A stretch of DNA of 64,000 bases from the NCBI GenBank assembly GCA_034231615.1, contig CM067309.1, forward strand, positions 40,791,181-40,855,180. The letters are read 5' to 3'. Under the pieces are notes generated by a model that saw nothing but the letters and a program-made list of their open reading frames with translations, ran no database searches and had not been told where the DNA came from. This document shows positions 21,885 to 64,000 of this stretch, piece by piece. The number at the start of each line of letters is the position of its first letter. Within the stretch, counting starts at the first letter, position 1. This stretch comes from Meghimatium bilineatum (lineage: Eukaryota > Mollusca > Gastropoda > Stylommatophora > Philomycidae). Both the position numbers and the translations under genes were made by a program.

Positions 21885-22212
21885 ACAGAAGAATGCTGAG
21901 AATACCATGGACTGCCAGAAAAACTAATATAGAGGTGTTGACAGTGTTGACAATGCAAAACGGACCTTAATCAATAATATAAGAAATAGGCAGTCTTCTT
22001 TTTTTGGCCACTTCATGAGACAGGCAGGTTTGGAGAACATAGTTAAAACAGGCAAAATTGAAGGCAACAGAGACATAGGGCGACAACGTGAGAAAATAGT
22101 AGACAGTTTGACAACCTGGCACGGCAAGGAAACAACAACGACCTTGATACATAATACTGTGGACAGAGAGCTGTGGAGAGCCATGACCGCCTACACCAGC
22201 CTGCATGACACC
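21885..22212 (+). mobile_element. LINE fragment, R2 family, copy 2
   Basis: It is collinear with 19347 and 34137: 'gaatgctgagaataccatgg', 'gcaggtttggagaacatag', 'agacagtttgacaacctggc' and 'agagctgtggagagccatga', ending in CTGCATGACACCTGATGAT. Many stops. Confidence 0.75.
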
Positions 22213-22373
22213 TGATGATAATGATCTATAGTTCTGTATGTAATGTTACACGTTAAGCATGTCTGGTTATATTGTCTGAAAACAAATGCTATAAGCGTGT
22301 ATGTTGGGTATCTGTTACCGAGAACATAAGAACAATTCGTTTGTACGAGATATACTTCATGTAGTAGCGGTTC

Positions 22374-22541
22374 AACAAGAACCACTGTTAACACAACAAG
22401 AACCACTGTTAACACAACAATAACCACTGTTAACACAACAATAACCACTGTTAACACAACAATAACCACTGTTAACACAACAATAACCACTGTTAACACA
22501 ACAAGAACCACTGTTAACACAACAAGAACCAATGCTAACAT
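22374..22541. repeat. 21-bp tandem repeat, 8 copies
   Basis: The unit is AACAAGAACCACTGTTAACA plus C, with AAG/AAT variants. Confidence 0.9.
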
Positions 22542-22559
22542 ATGTGAACATTCGTAAGC

Positions 22560-22790
22560 TACGGTTGCACAGGCACATGACGAGGCATTACTAGATGACA
22601 GAAGATGTTCTTTAAGTTGAGGTGGAGGGAGGAAGGAAACAAAATGGATAGAAGAAGACATTGCTGGATAATATGAATACGTGGAGAGGATGTGAAGTTT
22701 GCAAAGTAATCAGTATGGTAGAATATAGAGATGCGTGGAGATGTTTTCACACCAAATGTCTCAATGTGATGCCCTTACAACCCTGGCGGG
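22560..22790 (+). mobile_element. Probable LINE C-terminal remnant
   Basis: Frames read KWIEEDIAG near 22650 and VISMVEYRDAWRCF near 22705, like the 'W.EDI ... DRD.WR' end of LINEs. Frames are interrupted. Confidence 0.45.
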
Positions 22791-22822
22791 TTAGTGGTTT
22801 TATTATTATTATTATTCGTGTT

Positions 22823-22960
22823 ATAGGAGCGCGGTAAACTAGTTGATAGTGAACTTGCTTTCTATCACTGGGTTACAGCGTGCCAGGTTCGAAACCACGC
22901 CCGAACAAAAAAAATCCGGGTTGTGATTTCTCGCTTGACACGACCACTCCTCCAATCGAC
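22823..22960 (+). repeat. tRNA-derived SINE-like head
   Basis: TAAACTAGTTGATAGTG (A-box-like) and CAGGTTCGAAACC (a good B box) are spaced as in a tRNA. The CCA end and clover-leaf are not intact, and an A-rich stretch follows. Confidence 0.55.
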
Positions 22961-23034
22961 TTAGATGTAAATAAGTACCTTGGTGTATTAGAGTTATCTT
23001 CATCCCCAACAGCAGGTTGCTGCAATGGGACATG

Positions 23035-23395
23035 CCTTTCATCATCATCAAGTGCCGTCTCCGCAACGAAGGTTGGCTGCAACGTATCTCCAACATCTCC
23101 TGTCTCTTGTCTTGGTGGTGCACTCTGCTAGACTGTAACCTGTCCATCGTGTAATGTTACTCTCCCACTTGTATCTCTGCCTACCTCTTGCTCGCTTCCC
23201 TTTGACTTTACCCTCAAGTAAGGTCTTCAATAGGGTGTCATGTCTTTAAATGTGTCCAAAGTATTTTATTTGCCTGATCTTTATTTCTCTTAGTAGTTCT
23301 TTCTTCATATTAAGTGTCTTTAGCACCTCTTTATTTGTTTTCTTCTCTTTCCATGATGAGAATATTTCTTTTCTTTCAGACATGCCTTCACTTCA
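23035..23395 (-). mobile_element. LINE fragment, R3 family
   Basis: The minus frame reads MKTLLEGKVKGKRARGRQRY then KWESNITRWTGYSLAECTTK and RDRRCWRYVAANLRCGDGT, ending at an ATC-rich tail. This is the best preserved R3 C-terminus here and defines the family with 8195, 14030 and 51040. Confidence 0.8.
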
Positions 23396-23542
23396 TTATT
23401 ATTGTTACTTATATTATAAGCAAAGGTTGGGAATTTACAGTTTTTTATGTAGATGACTGTCTGAGATATTATAGTATTTTTCTAGGTTTTCATTCTGAAA
23501 GCTTGCTTCGTGATTCTTATTGCTGTTATATTAACCTATAAA

Positions 23543-23797
23543 CAAACAAAACCACATCCGTCAAGTTTAGTGTGAGGATGTGCAACAGACAAAAACACAT
23601 CCGTCAAGTTAAGTGTGAGGATGTGCAACAGACAAAAACACACCCGTCAAAAAGTTAAGTGTGAGGACGTGCAACAGACACAAACACACCCGTCAAGTTA
23701 AGTGTGAGAATTTGCATCAGACACAAACCCATCCGTCAAGTTAAGTGTGAGGATGTGCAACAGACACAAACACATCCGCCAAGTTAAGTGTGAGGAT
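23543..23797. repeat. 43-bp minisatellite, 6 copies
   Basis: The unit is AACACATCCGTCAAGTTAAG plus TGTGAGGATGTGCAACAGACAAA, with single-base and short indel variants. Confidence 0.88.
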
Positions 23798-23949
23798 GAA
23801 CACAAAATAAAAACATATCAAGTTGAAGCGCGACCTTCGACGGCATAGAAGGTCCGTTTCGCTGAATTAATTGGTTACATTTTTGATTATTCTCGTGTTT
23901 CCATTGGTCACTATTTATATACTTGAAGTCGCCTTGGCTATTACAATTG

Positions 23950-24043
23950 ACAATCACTCTTTAGTTATTAGCAAAACTTCATTACTCCATTCCCGGATGT
24001 ACCTGTTGGATTTCAATTTTGCGCAGTAAGTATATATTATCTA
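23950..24043 (+). repeat. Dispersed repeat pair, copy 2 (partner 4745-4838)
   Basis: It matches 4745-4838. Just upstream, 'tttccattggtcact' also occurs at 61530. Confidence 0.5.
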
Positions 24044-24595
24044 TTTTTGGCATGCAAGCTTTGGCATGACTTTTAGTATACAAAATAACGACAATAATTT
24101 AAAAAAAGTAACGAATGAAGGCCTAATTGATTGCATGCAGAGGATTTCTATTGCATTCGGTCATGGTTGAAGTGTGATATCGTACACAAAACAAAAACAA
24201 AATCAAGTGAATGTGTGAGGGTGACATAAAACAAACGCGAAAAAGCAAAATTCTGATGTCATTTAAAGAAATTTATTCACATTTCTAAATAGAAAACAAA
24301 CAATCACATTTATTTATATACATAATATTGTCATATTCATTAGTACAGCACTCTTAGTTCGTATCCCTGTTGATTAGAGACAGTACTACCCCGATCTACC
24401 AGGCTGTCCAGATTTTTGCCGTCTCATGTCTAAAAGATATCCTGTGTTCATCGCATTCTTAGTCTGTCTCATGTTCTCTTTCCCGGAACCTTTACCCCCG
24501 TGAGAAATATTTCTAAATCATGTTTTTTTCATGTGTCCAAAATATATTAACATGTGTTAGCTTTCTATATCATCATGATCAACATATGATATGCC

Positions 24596-24652
24596 GGCTG
24601 GCGTAGGCGATCATGGCTCTCCACGGCTCTCTATCTCCAGCATTATGTATCA
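24596..24652 (-). mobile_element. R2 LINE 3' tail, short
   Basis: The minus strand reads the final part of the R2 family: ATAATGCTGGAGATAGAGAG, then GCCATGATCGCCTACGCCAG. Confidence 0.6.
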
Positions 24653-24767
24653 AGAATATTTCTTTATACATTTTATATTCAGTGTTAAGTGATATTGCTA
24701 GCGTCAAAACTTAGTTATACTAAATCACAAAAAGAGATTTATGTGGATAATATAAAAATATTTTAGA

Positions 24768-24930
24768 TTTTTTAGTCAAAATGCTAAAAAATACTTTACT
24801 TTTTTGGTCAAAATGTTAAAAAGTACTTTACATTAAAAAATATAACTAAAAAAGTCAAAATGCTAACAAATACTTTACATTTTTAGTCAAAATGCTAAAA
24901 AATACTTTACATTTTTAGTCAAAATGCTAA
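24768..24930. repeat. ~33-bp AT-rich tandem repeat, 5 copies
   Basis: Copies of TAGTCAAAATGCTAAAAAAT plus ACTTTACATTTTT with indels. Confidence 0.85.
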
Positions 24931-25232
24931 AAAAAATACGTTCCGAAGCAGAGCTATCGTATGACAAACTGCTAGAATTTTAGATGAACTAGATATGACT
25001 AATTTACATTTCTAGATGTTTCCGTTGTCTACTGGGTATTAGATGGTAAGAATAGTTATCTGTGAGGCCATCAGCAACACGGCATATCACACGATTATTT
25101 GTACAATTAGAATTGCATACTGTCCGCTAAGAGTTAATATTACGGACTACGCTCATAAAATACACACAGAATTATTGTTCATTTAGTAAAAACTTCAGAT
25201 ATTCTCTTCACGTTATCCATCCACGAATTGTT

Positions 25233-33532
<8,300 letters not shown>

Positions 33533-34136
33533 GTTATCGTATATTACACAATTTATATCAAAATTTGAAATTTTCCAGAAAAATATTGAAGATTGCAGAC
33601 AAGTAAGCACTTTTAAGAAAGCAATGAAGAAATATTGGCGATATTTCTCTAGTTCGCTTTGTATGACTGACTGTTCAATTACTCAAACTGAAATGTACCA
33701 AATAATTAACTATTTCTTCATATAGTTCTAGTTTCCTACTTTGCTCCGATTGGATAGTCTCAACACAATAGAAATGTAAATACTCCCAGCCGGTCACTAA
33801 CAACCGTAAGTCATTGACAGCTGGTATAATATGCTTAATTGCGATGGTCAGAGCAGTCAATTGAATATCCGACAAGATGATCAAACATTTTTGTGGTACG
33901 GGTCGACTTATTTTGTTAGCGGATTAAGATTTGCGGCGGTTAAATTTTCTTTGTCCCAACCGGGCAATCATTGTTGTTGTAAGTGGAACTTCGTTGCTAC
34001 TTCTTGTTGTTTCAAGTGGAACTTAGTTGACACGTCTTGTTGTGGCTGAATGTTGTGTAGACATTTTTTGAATAGGTAGTAAAATTTATGATGGAAAGTC
34101 TTTTTATTTCTTAACATAGCCTCACACATTTTGCGA

Positions 34137-34530
34137 GTTTTGGACAATAAACAAACTGGAAAGTGGGAAATTAGAAGCAACAGAGATGTGGTTCTATAGA
34201 AGAATGCTGAGAATATCATGGACTGCCAGAAAAACTAATGTGGAGGTGTTGAAAGAGTCAATCCGAAACGGATCTTAAGAAATAATATAAAAAGACATTC
34301 TTCATTTTTGGTCACTTCGTGAGACAGGGAGGTTTGGAGAACTTATTCCCAACAGGCAAGATTGAAGGCAACATAGACATAGGGTGACAACATGAGAAAA
34401 TATTAGACAGTTTGACAACCTGGCACGGCAGGCAAACACAAACGATCTTGATACATAACACTGTGGACAGAGAGCTGTGGAAAGCCATGATCGCCTACTC
34501 CAGCCGGCATGGCACCTGATGATGATGAGC
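34137..34530 (+). mobile_element. LINE fragment, R2 family, copy 3
   Basis: It is collinear with 19347 and 21885: 'ttttggacaataaacaaact', 'agaatgctgagaatatcatg', 'agacagtttgacaacctggc' and 'ggcatggcacctgatgatga'. Stops in all frames. Confidence 0.75.
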
Positions 34531-34547
34531 CCCACACGCAAATATTT

Positions 34548-35195
34548 CTACAGTAAGATCTTTCCATAAATCGTTCAGTAACTGCACCGAAGTATAAAAA
34601 TTATCAAAGTAAACCCTATACCCATGCCTCACTAATGATTTTTATCAAATTCATAACTACCTCGTGAGCTAAACCAAACCCTCCTACATTTGTATTATTA
34701 TTATTCTTTCCCAAATAAACTTCACAATCATATGTGTAACCAGTAACAGAATCAGCTAATACCCATAACTTCATCCCCACATGTTAACTTTACACATTCT
34801 GTCAGTTGGTTTCTCCTTTAATATTAATATAAAGTTAACAAAATGTTTACTTTACACACTCTGTCAGTTGGTTTCTCCTTTAATATTAATATAAAGTTAA
34901 CAAAATGTTTACTTTACACATTCTGTCAGTTGGTTTCTCCTTTAATATTAATATAAAGTTAACAAAATGTTAACTTTACACATTCTGTCAGTTGGTTTCT
35001 CCTTTAATATTAATATAAAGTTAACAAAATGTTTACTTTACACATTCTGTCAGTTGGTTTCTCAGTTGCTCGATCAGACACTTTGAAAATGCTCATGATC
35101 GCCTTGAACCTATCTCTAAACATAAAAGATCTTGCCCATAACCCATTCCGTAAAGATTTCTTTGACAAGAAGAGATTTGAATTGGGGGGGGGGGG
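34548..35195 (-). pseudogene. piggyBac transposase remnant, N-terminal/central half
   Basis: At 35063-35190 the minus frame reads GLWARSFMFRDRFKAIMSIF then KVSD, the piggyBac 'RF..I...L.F.D' motif. At 34600-34795 it reads GMKLWVLADSVTGYTYDCEV then YLGK, the hallmark KLWVLADS.TGY..D..VY.GK section, followed by stops. The two parts are separated by a 62-bp tandem array grown at the place where the connecting coding sequence should be. Non-functional. Confidence 0.82.
34782..35063. repeat. 62-bp minisatellite inside the piggyBac remnant, 4.5 copies
   Basis: The unit is TGTTAACTTTACACATTCTG plus TCAGTTGGTTTCTCCTTTAA and TATTAATATAAAGTTAACAAAA. 'KPTDRMCKVN' of the transposase is encoded by part of the unit. 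Confidence 0.92.
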
Positions 35196-35282
35196 GCGGG
35201 GAATTTATCAACCCAGCATACTTTAGCAACCCACAGAATCTGTAAAATTCTTTGTGCGTTAGGTCATACCAGCCTGAATATA

Positions 35283-35640
35283 TTGTCGGGCGGTTGGTCC
35301 ATGCTTACAGACGTTTTTTTCTTTCTTACACAAGTGTATAAGAGCTTTATCATTCGTAACGTTTTTTATTATTATCGACATAACGATTGGCAACTATTAC
35401 GACATATAGGAGAAGATGATGATGTTTCAGTTGCCGGAAAGGCAGCTACTTTTTTCACGGAACGCAATGGACATTGTTGTACTGAAATAAAGCGAAATTG
35501 TAAACTCTGCTATAATAAATCAAAAGTTGAGAGAAAGAGTAGTGAGATGTAAAATATGCGATACATATTTATGTTTCCATGGTGGCAGAAATTGCCTATC
35601 AGAATATCACAAAGCATACAAACTTAAAACAACAACCAAT
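35283..35640 (+). pseudogene. piggyBac transposase remnant, C-terminal end, opposite strand
   Basis: The plus frame reads VFFFLTQVYKSFIIRN, then CTEIKRNCKLCYNKSK; after a one-base frame change it reads RERVVRCKICDTYLCFHGGR then NCLSEYHKAYK. C..C.......C..C...LC...C...YH is the cysteine-rich domain at the piggyBac C-terminus. It lies next to, but inverted relative to, the fragment at 34548-35195. Confidence 0.8.
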
Positions 35641-35699
35641 AATTATCTCGTAATATTTTATTTATCAGAGTTAAAACGATACACAAACATAATAACATC

Positions 35700-36511
35700 A
35701 AATTATTATCAAGTAGTAATATGCTCAACAAAATGTTTGAATTAATATTATACTCATAAAATGTGATGTTTACACAATTTAAAATATATATAACTGTAAA
35801 TAATTTGTTTTCTACCAAAAAAAAAAAAAGTCAGCAAAAAGTCAAGCAGCATATATCATTGTATGAATGTGTGCTGTGTATACCTCTATTGAAACATCTG
35901 TACCATTTTTGGATATGTTTTGTAGAAATGGATAAAATGTTATAAAAAAACTAAACTGTGCATGTTTTTCTTGTCATATCATTTTTATTTTCTTCGTGAG
36001 TTCTTTATTTACATAATTTGAACACAATTTTAAAATAATAATTTATAATTTTGTAATAAATTCTAAACCAAGTAATTCATGTAAAATTTAATTTTGCTAA
36101 GGATACATAGAACATTGCACATGATACATAGAACATTGTATCCTGAACAAAATGACATGATGCATTGTTGTATTTAAAAAAATGAGCAAAATTCCATTTC
36201 TGTAAAATGTTTAATTGAGAAGATTTCCAATCCTGTGCAGTCTTTATCATTATAATCCTCAATTTATACTTTCCTTTGTCCTCATCCTCTTCTTATACCC
36301 TCAACTGTTCCCTACAAGATAGTGTTGGAAAGTGAATCGTGCATCCTCATGTGATCAAACCAAACAAGTTTGTGCCATGAGATGTTCTTGTTGGTCTGCA
36401 CGAATCCTTCTTATGTTTCTCATGGGTTTGTTAGTTTTTTTAAAATCTGTATAATAAATTCACGATATGTGTCTTTAACATTTATTTTCAAAATTCTGTA
36501 TTCTCCTCTCT
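35700..36511. other. AT-rich sequence, no gene seen
   Basis: A/T-rich with an A-tract at 35817. The only internal structure is a short direct repeat 'gatacatagaacattg' at 36102 and 36123. Confidence 0.4.
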
Positions 36512-36804
36512 CACATTGTTCAACTCTCACATTGTTCAACTCTCACATTGTTCAACTCTCACATTGTTCAACTCTCACATTGTTCAACTCTCACATTGTT
36601 CAACTCTCACATTGTTCAACTCTCACATTGTTCAACTCTCACATTGTTCAACTCTCACATTGTTCAACTCTCACATTGTTCAACTCTCACATTGTTCAAC
36701 TCTCACATTGTTCAACTCTCACATTGTTCAACTCTCACATTGTTCAACTCTCACATTGTTCAACTCCCACATTGTTCAACTCTCACATTGTTCAACTCTC
36801 ACAT
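36512..36804. repeat. 16-bp minisatellite, about 18 copies
   Basis: The unit is CAACTCTCACATTGTT; one copy has CCC for CTC. All three plus frames are open over it by repetition. Confidence 0.95.
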
Positions 36805-37242
36805 CCGTACAAAAATATATATATTATTCGAGATTTATATCGGTTTATCTTCACTTCTGTACTTTTTCTGTTCTTCCATATGTTATTTAATCCGGACATT
36901 ATAGCCGAGGCTATTATAGCCATCTGATGTTATAAATGCACCTAAATATTTCAATATGTTGTACCAAAACTTTGCAACCAAATGGAACCAAATAGATGGT
37001 CATTTAATGGAATTATTTCCGTTTAGTTCATATTTACCAAGAGACTGCTACGAGAACCGAAAGTACATTTCCCTGTCCTTTTCATTCACAAAGCAGGAAA
37101 TTTAATTGTTACTTCCCTTTAATAAATTTTCAATAAATCTCCTTGAAACAAAGAAGGCCTACCAAAACTAAAACGAATTTATAACAGTGTTTGAAACGAA
37201 CAGCTGAAAGGTGTTACACATTAGAAAAAAATATAATGGAAG

Positions 37243-37350
37243 TCGTACTGGATTACTAGAACCACAACCTCCACTACTTCTTTTAATGGATGCAAAGCTA
37301 TGATTTAACCAAATTGAACTAATGTCCGAGGTTGAGCGGATCGTACATAA
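37243..37350 (+). repeat. Dispersed repeat R5, copy 2
   Basis: 'gtactggattactagaacca' and 'aaccaaattgaactaatgtc' align with the copies at 30286 and 37925. Confidence 0.5.
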
Positions 37351-37429
37351 TGAGGTACATTGTGCTAAACTAAACTCAAATTCGAAAAACAATATTGGTA
37401 TTGTCTTGTAAATTATATTACTGCAGGTT

Positions 37430-37600
37430 TTCACGTTAGTGAGCTCAAGAAGAACCTTGTTGCGGTGTGGTGAAGGTCACATGCCTTGTGGCAGTGGGAT
37501 GAAGGTCCCATGCCTTGCTTTCGCCACGGCGTGTAATTTTATAAATTTAGAATCTGACAGAAAAAAAGTCCTAGTCCTTATCGAAAATACAATTTTCGAT
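37430..37600 (+). repeat. SINE-body-like sequence
   Basis: Phrases 'tcacatgccttg', 'ttcgccacggcgtg' and 'taaattta...ctgacagaaaaaaa' parallel the bodies at 545-660 and 54040-54140. No tRNA head is seen. Confidence 0.35.
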
Positions 37601-37623
37601 TTCACGGCTGTGGGTACAACTTC

Positions 37624-37865
37624 AAGACGAGACACTTACCAATGTTGTAACATACACCCATGATGTATGCTACAAGACGAGACAGCTACCATCATGGTAA
37701 CATACATCCAGGATGTATGCTACAAGACGAGACAGCTACCATCATGGTAACATACACCCAGGATGTACGCTACAAGACGAGACAGCTACCATCATGGTAA
37801 CATACACCCAGGATGTACGCTACAAGACGAGACAGCTACCATTATAGTAACATACACCCAGGATG
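37624..37865. repeat. 50-bp minisatellite, about 5 copies
   Basis: The unit is GCTACAAGACGAGACAGCTA plus CCATCATGGTAACATACACCCAGGATGTAC written in two parts; first and last copies are diverged. The unit includes the palindrome-rich ACCATCATGGT. Confidence 0.9.
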
Positions 37866-37924
37866 CTACTTGCTTTATAAAAAGTTATAAAACCAGCATT
37901 ATACAGTTGAAAATTACTGTAAGA

Positions 37925-38030
37925 TCGTGGTGGCGGGATTACCAAAACCGTGACTTCTACTGATTTTCGATGGTTTAAAACCCTGATACAACAAAATTAG
38001 ACTAACGTCTGACGTTGAAAGGCGCGCACT
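37925..38030 (+). repeat. Dispersed repeat R5, copy 3
   Basis: 'cgggattaccaaaaccgtga' and 'aaaattagactaacgtctga' align with copies 1 and 2. Confidence 0.5.
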
Positions 38031-38269
38031 TCACCAGAAGATGTACGCTTTACTTAACTATCAAATATGCCAGAGTCGCTGCAGCCAGAACAACAACAAT
38101 ATAAACAATTCTTATTACTATATGAACAACAATAAACTAAGGAACACCGACTACTTTCACATTGCGGTCCAACAAGGAGGGACCATTTCCAAGCAACTAA
38201 CAAATACAATCACACAACAAAATGTACGGAGACGGTTGAGAGGACATCTCTGTTTTAAGAATTTATTTT

Positions 38270-39316
38270 AAAATAATGAAATAAGCGTGTGTTTCTATTT
38301 TCTGTTTGTATTTGTGTCTTGGAAAAGGAACCTGTTGGACCGAAACGTCGAAATAGTCCGTGTTCCGTCGTTTACTGCAATTTATTGTTTAAATATTTTA
38401 TATAATATTCAGTAGCATTATTACTTCATTCTAGTATTTATCGCTTTTTTTTGTTTTGCTACTGCGGGACACTTTATTTTGTCGGACAAATTCTGACAGT
38501 TTGGTTATTTATTATTTTTTTAGTACTAGATCCTACCCCCAACAATTTATTGTTCTTTTCAGGACTTTCTGACCAAACCCCAGGTCAAATTAACCAGTCC
38601 TCTAAAGAACAATTTAGGTCATACAGATACAACATAATCCCGGATATAATTAATAAGAACATATACAAGGTTGACAAGGACGTATCTTGCACTACCAAGA
38701 CAGATCCAGCAGTTTCACACACAAAAGAAACGTGAAACAGTGTTCGGTATCCGTTTAAATAAAAAAAATAGTTAAGATGTGAATAAACATCTATATAACA
38801 TTCCATGAGTAATGACCAGCCCAGTAAAATGATGCATATTGACCATACAGAAATGCTATGAATGGAACAGAACATGTTTAAGTGGCGTAAGTTCTATGAC
38901 ATACTTTTCACAACCATGTCGATATATCGAGTAGTGACCATTGTATGACATCTCGACATCAGTTAAGATTCAGAATACGACTTTATCAATGATGTCCTAG
39001 AGTACCAGAGAATAATTCAGCCACACAAACAATATACAATGTTTTCATATCAATTATTCTCGTAAATTACCATGTTACATTAATTAAAGGGGAATAACAT
39101 TTAAATTTTATAATTTGTGGGATAATTGAGGACAAGTATCACAGTTCATATTTTAAATGTCTATATAAATAAATGCAAAATTTTTTTACAGTAAAAATGA
39201 AGACAATTCACATTATTTAAAGATGCTTATAAATATACCGTGTTTACAGTCACAACAATCACATAATAATATCAATAAAAGCGAACAACATTAATTACAA
39301 CATGTTGTATCCATTT
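38270..39316. other. Intergenic sequence with a 'GAAACGTC' repeat motif
   Basis: At 38318-38352, 'ttggaaaaggaacctgttgg' precedes 'accgaaacgtcgaaa', a phrase type seen at ends of several invertebrate repeats. An open plus frame at 38451-38735 has no recognisable domain. Nothing else is supported. Confidence 0.35.
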
Positions 39317-39592
39317 GGGAGTCGCGTTAGCGCAGTGGTTAGCGCACTGGCTTCATATATGAGTGGTCCTGGGTTCATTCCTCAGCTGAGGCAGAAATGT
39401 TTTCAGATCGCAACGGCTCCCAGGTCGACCCAGCCTTAAATTGGTACCGGATTAATCCGGGAAGTAAAGACTGCGAGGGACAGGAGATGGCTACCGCCCT
39501 CATTTGCAAAGCCTCTGAAATGTGAGATCGCTAACATCTCACACCCCTACGGCATTAATAAATGCTATGGGTTACTTTACTTTTACTTATAC
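39317..39592 (+). mobile_element. tRNA-headed SINE, copy 1
   Basis: The A box GTTAGCGCAGTGGTTAGCGC and the B-box-like TGGGTTCATTCC lie with tRNA spacing. A body follows with 'cgcaacggctcccaggtcga', 'ggattaatccgggaagtaaa' and 'cccctacggcattaataaat', ending in an ACTTT-rich tail. It matches 45907-46186 over its whole length. Copies this similar suggest relatively recent activity. Confidence 0.85.
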
Positions 39593-39831
39593 ATTACAGT
39601 ATAATGTATAACTTATTGTGCACTTATTACATTACATTGTAACACATCTTGCACTCATTACATTATATATTCATTACAATCGTTACGTTGTAATTTCTCT
39701 AGCACTCACTGCATTGCAATTTCCCTTACACTCACTACATTTTAATCTCCCTTACACTGAATACATTGTAATTTATCTTGCACTCATTACATTGTAATCT
39801 CCTTTGATTCCGTTACATATAAATTACTTGT

Positions 39832-62837
<23,006 letters not shown>

Positions 62838-62849
62838 CTGCAGCTTTCT

Positions 62850-63062
62850 CTACATGCTGCAGGTTCAGCTTCCCACTACATGCTGCAGGTTAAATTTCCC
62901 CCTTACATGCTGCAGGTTGAACTTCCCCCTACATGCTGCAGGCTCAAACCCCCCTACATACTTTAGGTTTAAATACCCCCTCTACATGCTGCAGACTCAA
63001 ACCCCCCCTACATACTTTAGGTTTAACTACCCACCCCCCCTACATGCTGCAGATTCACACCC
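62850..63062. repeat. ~26-bp tandem repeat, about 8 copies
   Basis: The unit is CTACATGCTGCAGGTTAAAT plus TTCCCC, diverged; it reaches the acceptor of the exon at 62540-62837. Confidence 0.85.
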
Positions 63063-63094
63063 CCTACATGCTGCATGCTCAGCTCATGCAGTAA

Positions 63095-63236
63095 TTACTG
63101 CATGCCCCACTAGCCACTGCATGCCCCACTAGCCACTGCATGCCCCACTAGCCCCTGCATGCCCCACTAGCCACTGCACGCCCCACTAGCCACTGCATGC
63201 CCCACTAGCCACTGCATGCCCCACTAGCAACTGCAT
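63095..63236. repeat. 19-bp tandem repeat, about 7 copies
   Basis: The unit is TGCATGCCCCACTAGCCAC. Confidence 0.92.
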
Positions 63237-63261
63237 GCTTAATGTTAGATTCGTTCCTGCA

Positions 63262-63560
63262 TTTTTGAGGTTTCGTTCTCCCCTGCATAGTGAAGGTTTC
63301 ATTATCCCCTGTATAGTGAAGGTTTCATTATCCCCTGTATAGTGAAGGTTTAATTCTCCCATGTACAGTGAAGGTTTCATTCTAATCTGTATAGTGAAGG
63401 TTTCATTCTCCCCTGTATAGTGAAGGTTTCATTCTCCCCTGTATAGTGAAGGTTTCATTTTCTCCTGTATAGTGAAGGTTTCATTCTCCCCTGTATAGTG
63501 AAGGTTTCATTCTAATCTGTATAGTGAAGGTTTCATTCTCCCCTGTATAAGTGAAGGTTA
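63262..63560. repeat. 26-bp tandem repeat, about 11 copies
   Basis: The unit is TGAAGGTTTCATTCTCCCCT plus GTATAG. Confidence 0.92.
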
Positions 63561-63599
63561 GATTCTAGCGTTACAGACTAAAGATGTAAATCTACCCAA

Positions 63600-63810
63600 G
63601 CTTGGCTGAATATTCAATTTGTTTCTACATGTTGAACATTCAGTTATCCCCAACATGTTGAATGTTCAATTCTCCTACATGCAAAATGTTTAACTTCCAT
63701 ACATGCCAAGTGATAAATTCTCCCCGACATATTGAATGATGTGTGGTAAATTATCCCCTACATTATGAGTGGTTAAATTCACCCCTACATGCACAATGTT
63801 CAACTCGTGC
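63600..63810. repeat. Degenerate ~24-bp tandem repeat
   Basis: Copies of CTACATGTTGAACATTCAAT with strong divergence. The phrase 'ctacatgctg/ttg' links it to the 62850 array, so the block 62850-63810 may descend from related units. Confidence 0.6.
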
Positions 63811-64000
63811 ACATTCCATTCTACTTACTGGTTTATTTGTATCTCATGATAAAAGGCTCTTTTCCCGCAACGTAGAAATTGTTCTTCTGTTTGTTACAAC
63901 TTATAAACATTTCTTATTAGTTTTTATTAGATGTCATATACAGTAACAGACAATTTCTTATCCTTATTGTCAATATCTAATAGTGTTACCGTGGCCACAT

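Noticed and set aside
38451-38735. Plus frame of 94 codons as a small gene
   Set aside because: No domain, AT-rich composition; a possible acceptor TTTTCAG alone is insufficient.
39317-39400. Functional tRNA gene
   Set aside because: A and B boxes exist, but the acceptor stem does not pair, and the same head with a body occurs elsewhere: a SINE.

Overview
The window reads as nuclear DNA of an invertebrate animal. It has AT-rich sequence, genes split into short exons by kilobase introns, GT-AG splice sites, many decayed non-LTR retrotransposons, tRNA-derived SINEs, piggyBac and hAT-type remnants, and a very dense set of tandem repeats. The ERK protein is protostome-like, and the repeat landscape would suit a lophotrochozoan such as a mollusc, but the species is inference. 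Nothing prokaryotic was found.

Three protein-coding genes can be supported, all on the minus strand and all recognised exon by exon. (1) About 3.67-13.60 kb holds the first six coding exons of an ERK-type MAP kinase, including the start codon, glycine-rich loop, catalytic HRD, DFG and TEY activation loop; the remaining exons lie off the left edge. Three of its introns have GTATCCTT 5' splice sites, the signature of U12-type (minor spliceosome) introns, and one U12 3' splice site is duplicated in the intron. (2) About 25.23-33.53 kb encodes a small protein with three TRAF-type zinc fingers; four exons are seen, and the 5' end is uncertain. (3) About 39.83-62.84 kb holds four exons of an unrecognised multi-pass membrane protein with an acidic C-terminal tail. 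Its last intron contains a 4.1-kb satellite of about 88 copies of a 46-bp unit.

The rest is repeats. At least thirty unrelated minisatellites (units 16-72 bp) are present, plus TA, CTAT/GATA, GT and CT microsatellites; several lie within 10-50 bp of splice sites. Mobile-element remains include about twenty non-LTR retrotransposon fragments, two copies of a tRNA-headed SINE (one nested in a LINE), a recurring AGA-tailed repeat with about ten copies, a TTAA-flanked deleted piggyBac, a rearranged piggyBac transposase in two opposed halves, two hAT-like miniature elements with target duplications, and two members of a long-TIR MITE family.

No dedicated new biological system (defence locus, gene cluster, CRISPR) was found. 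The most unusual signals are the minor-class introns of the kinase with their decoy acceptor, the higher-order satellite inside an intron, tandem arrays grown inside decayed transposon coding frames, and the crowding of arrays against exon edges.
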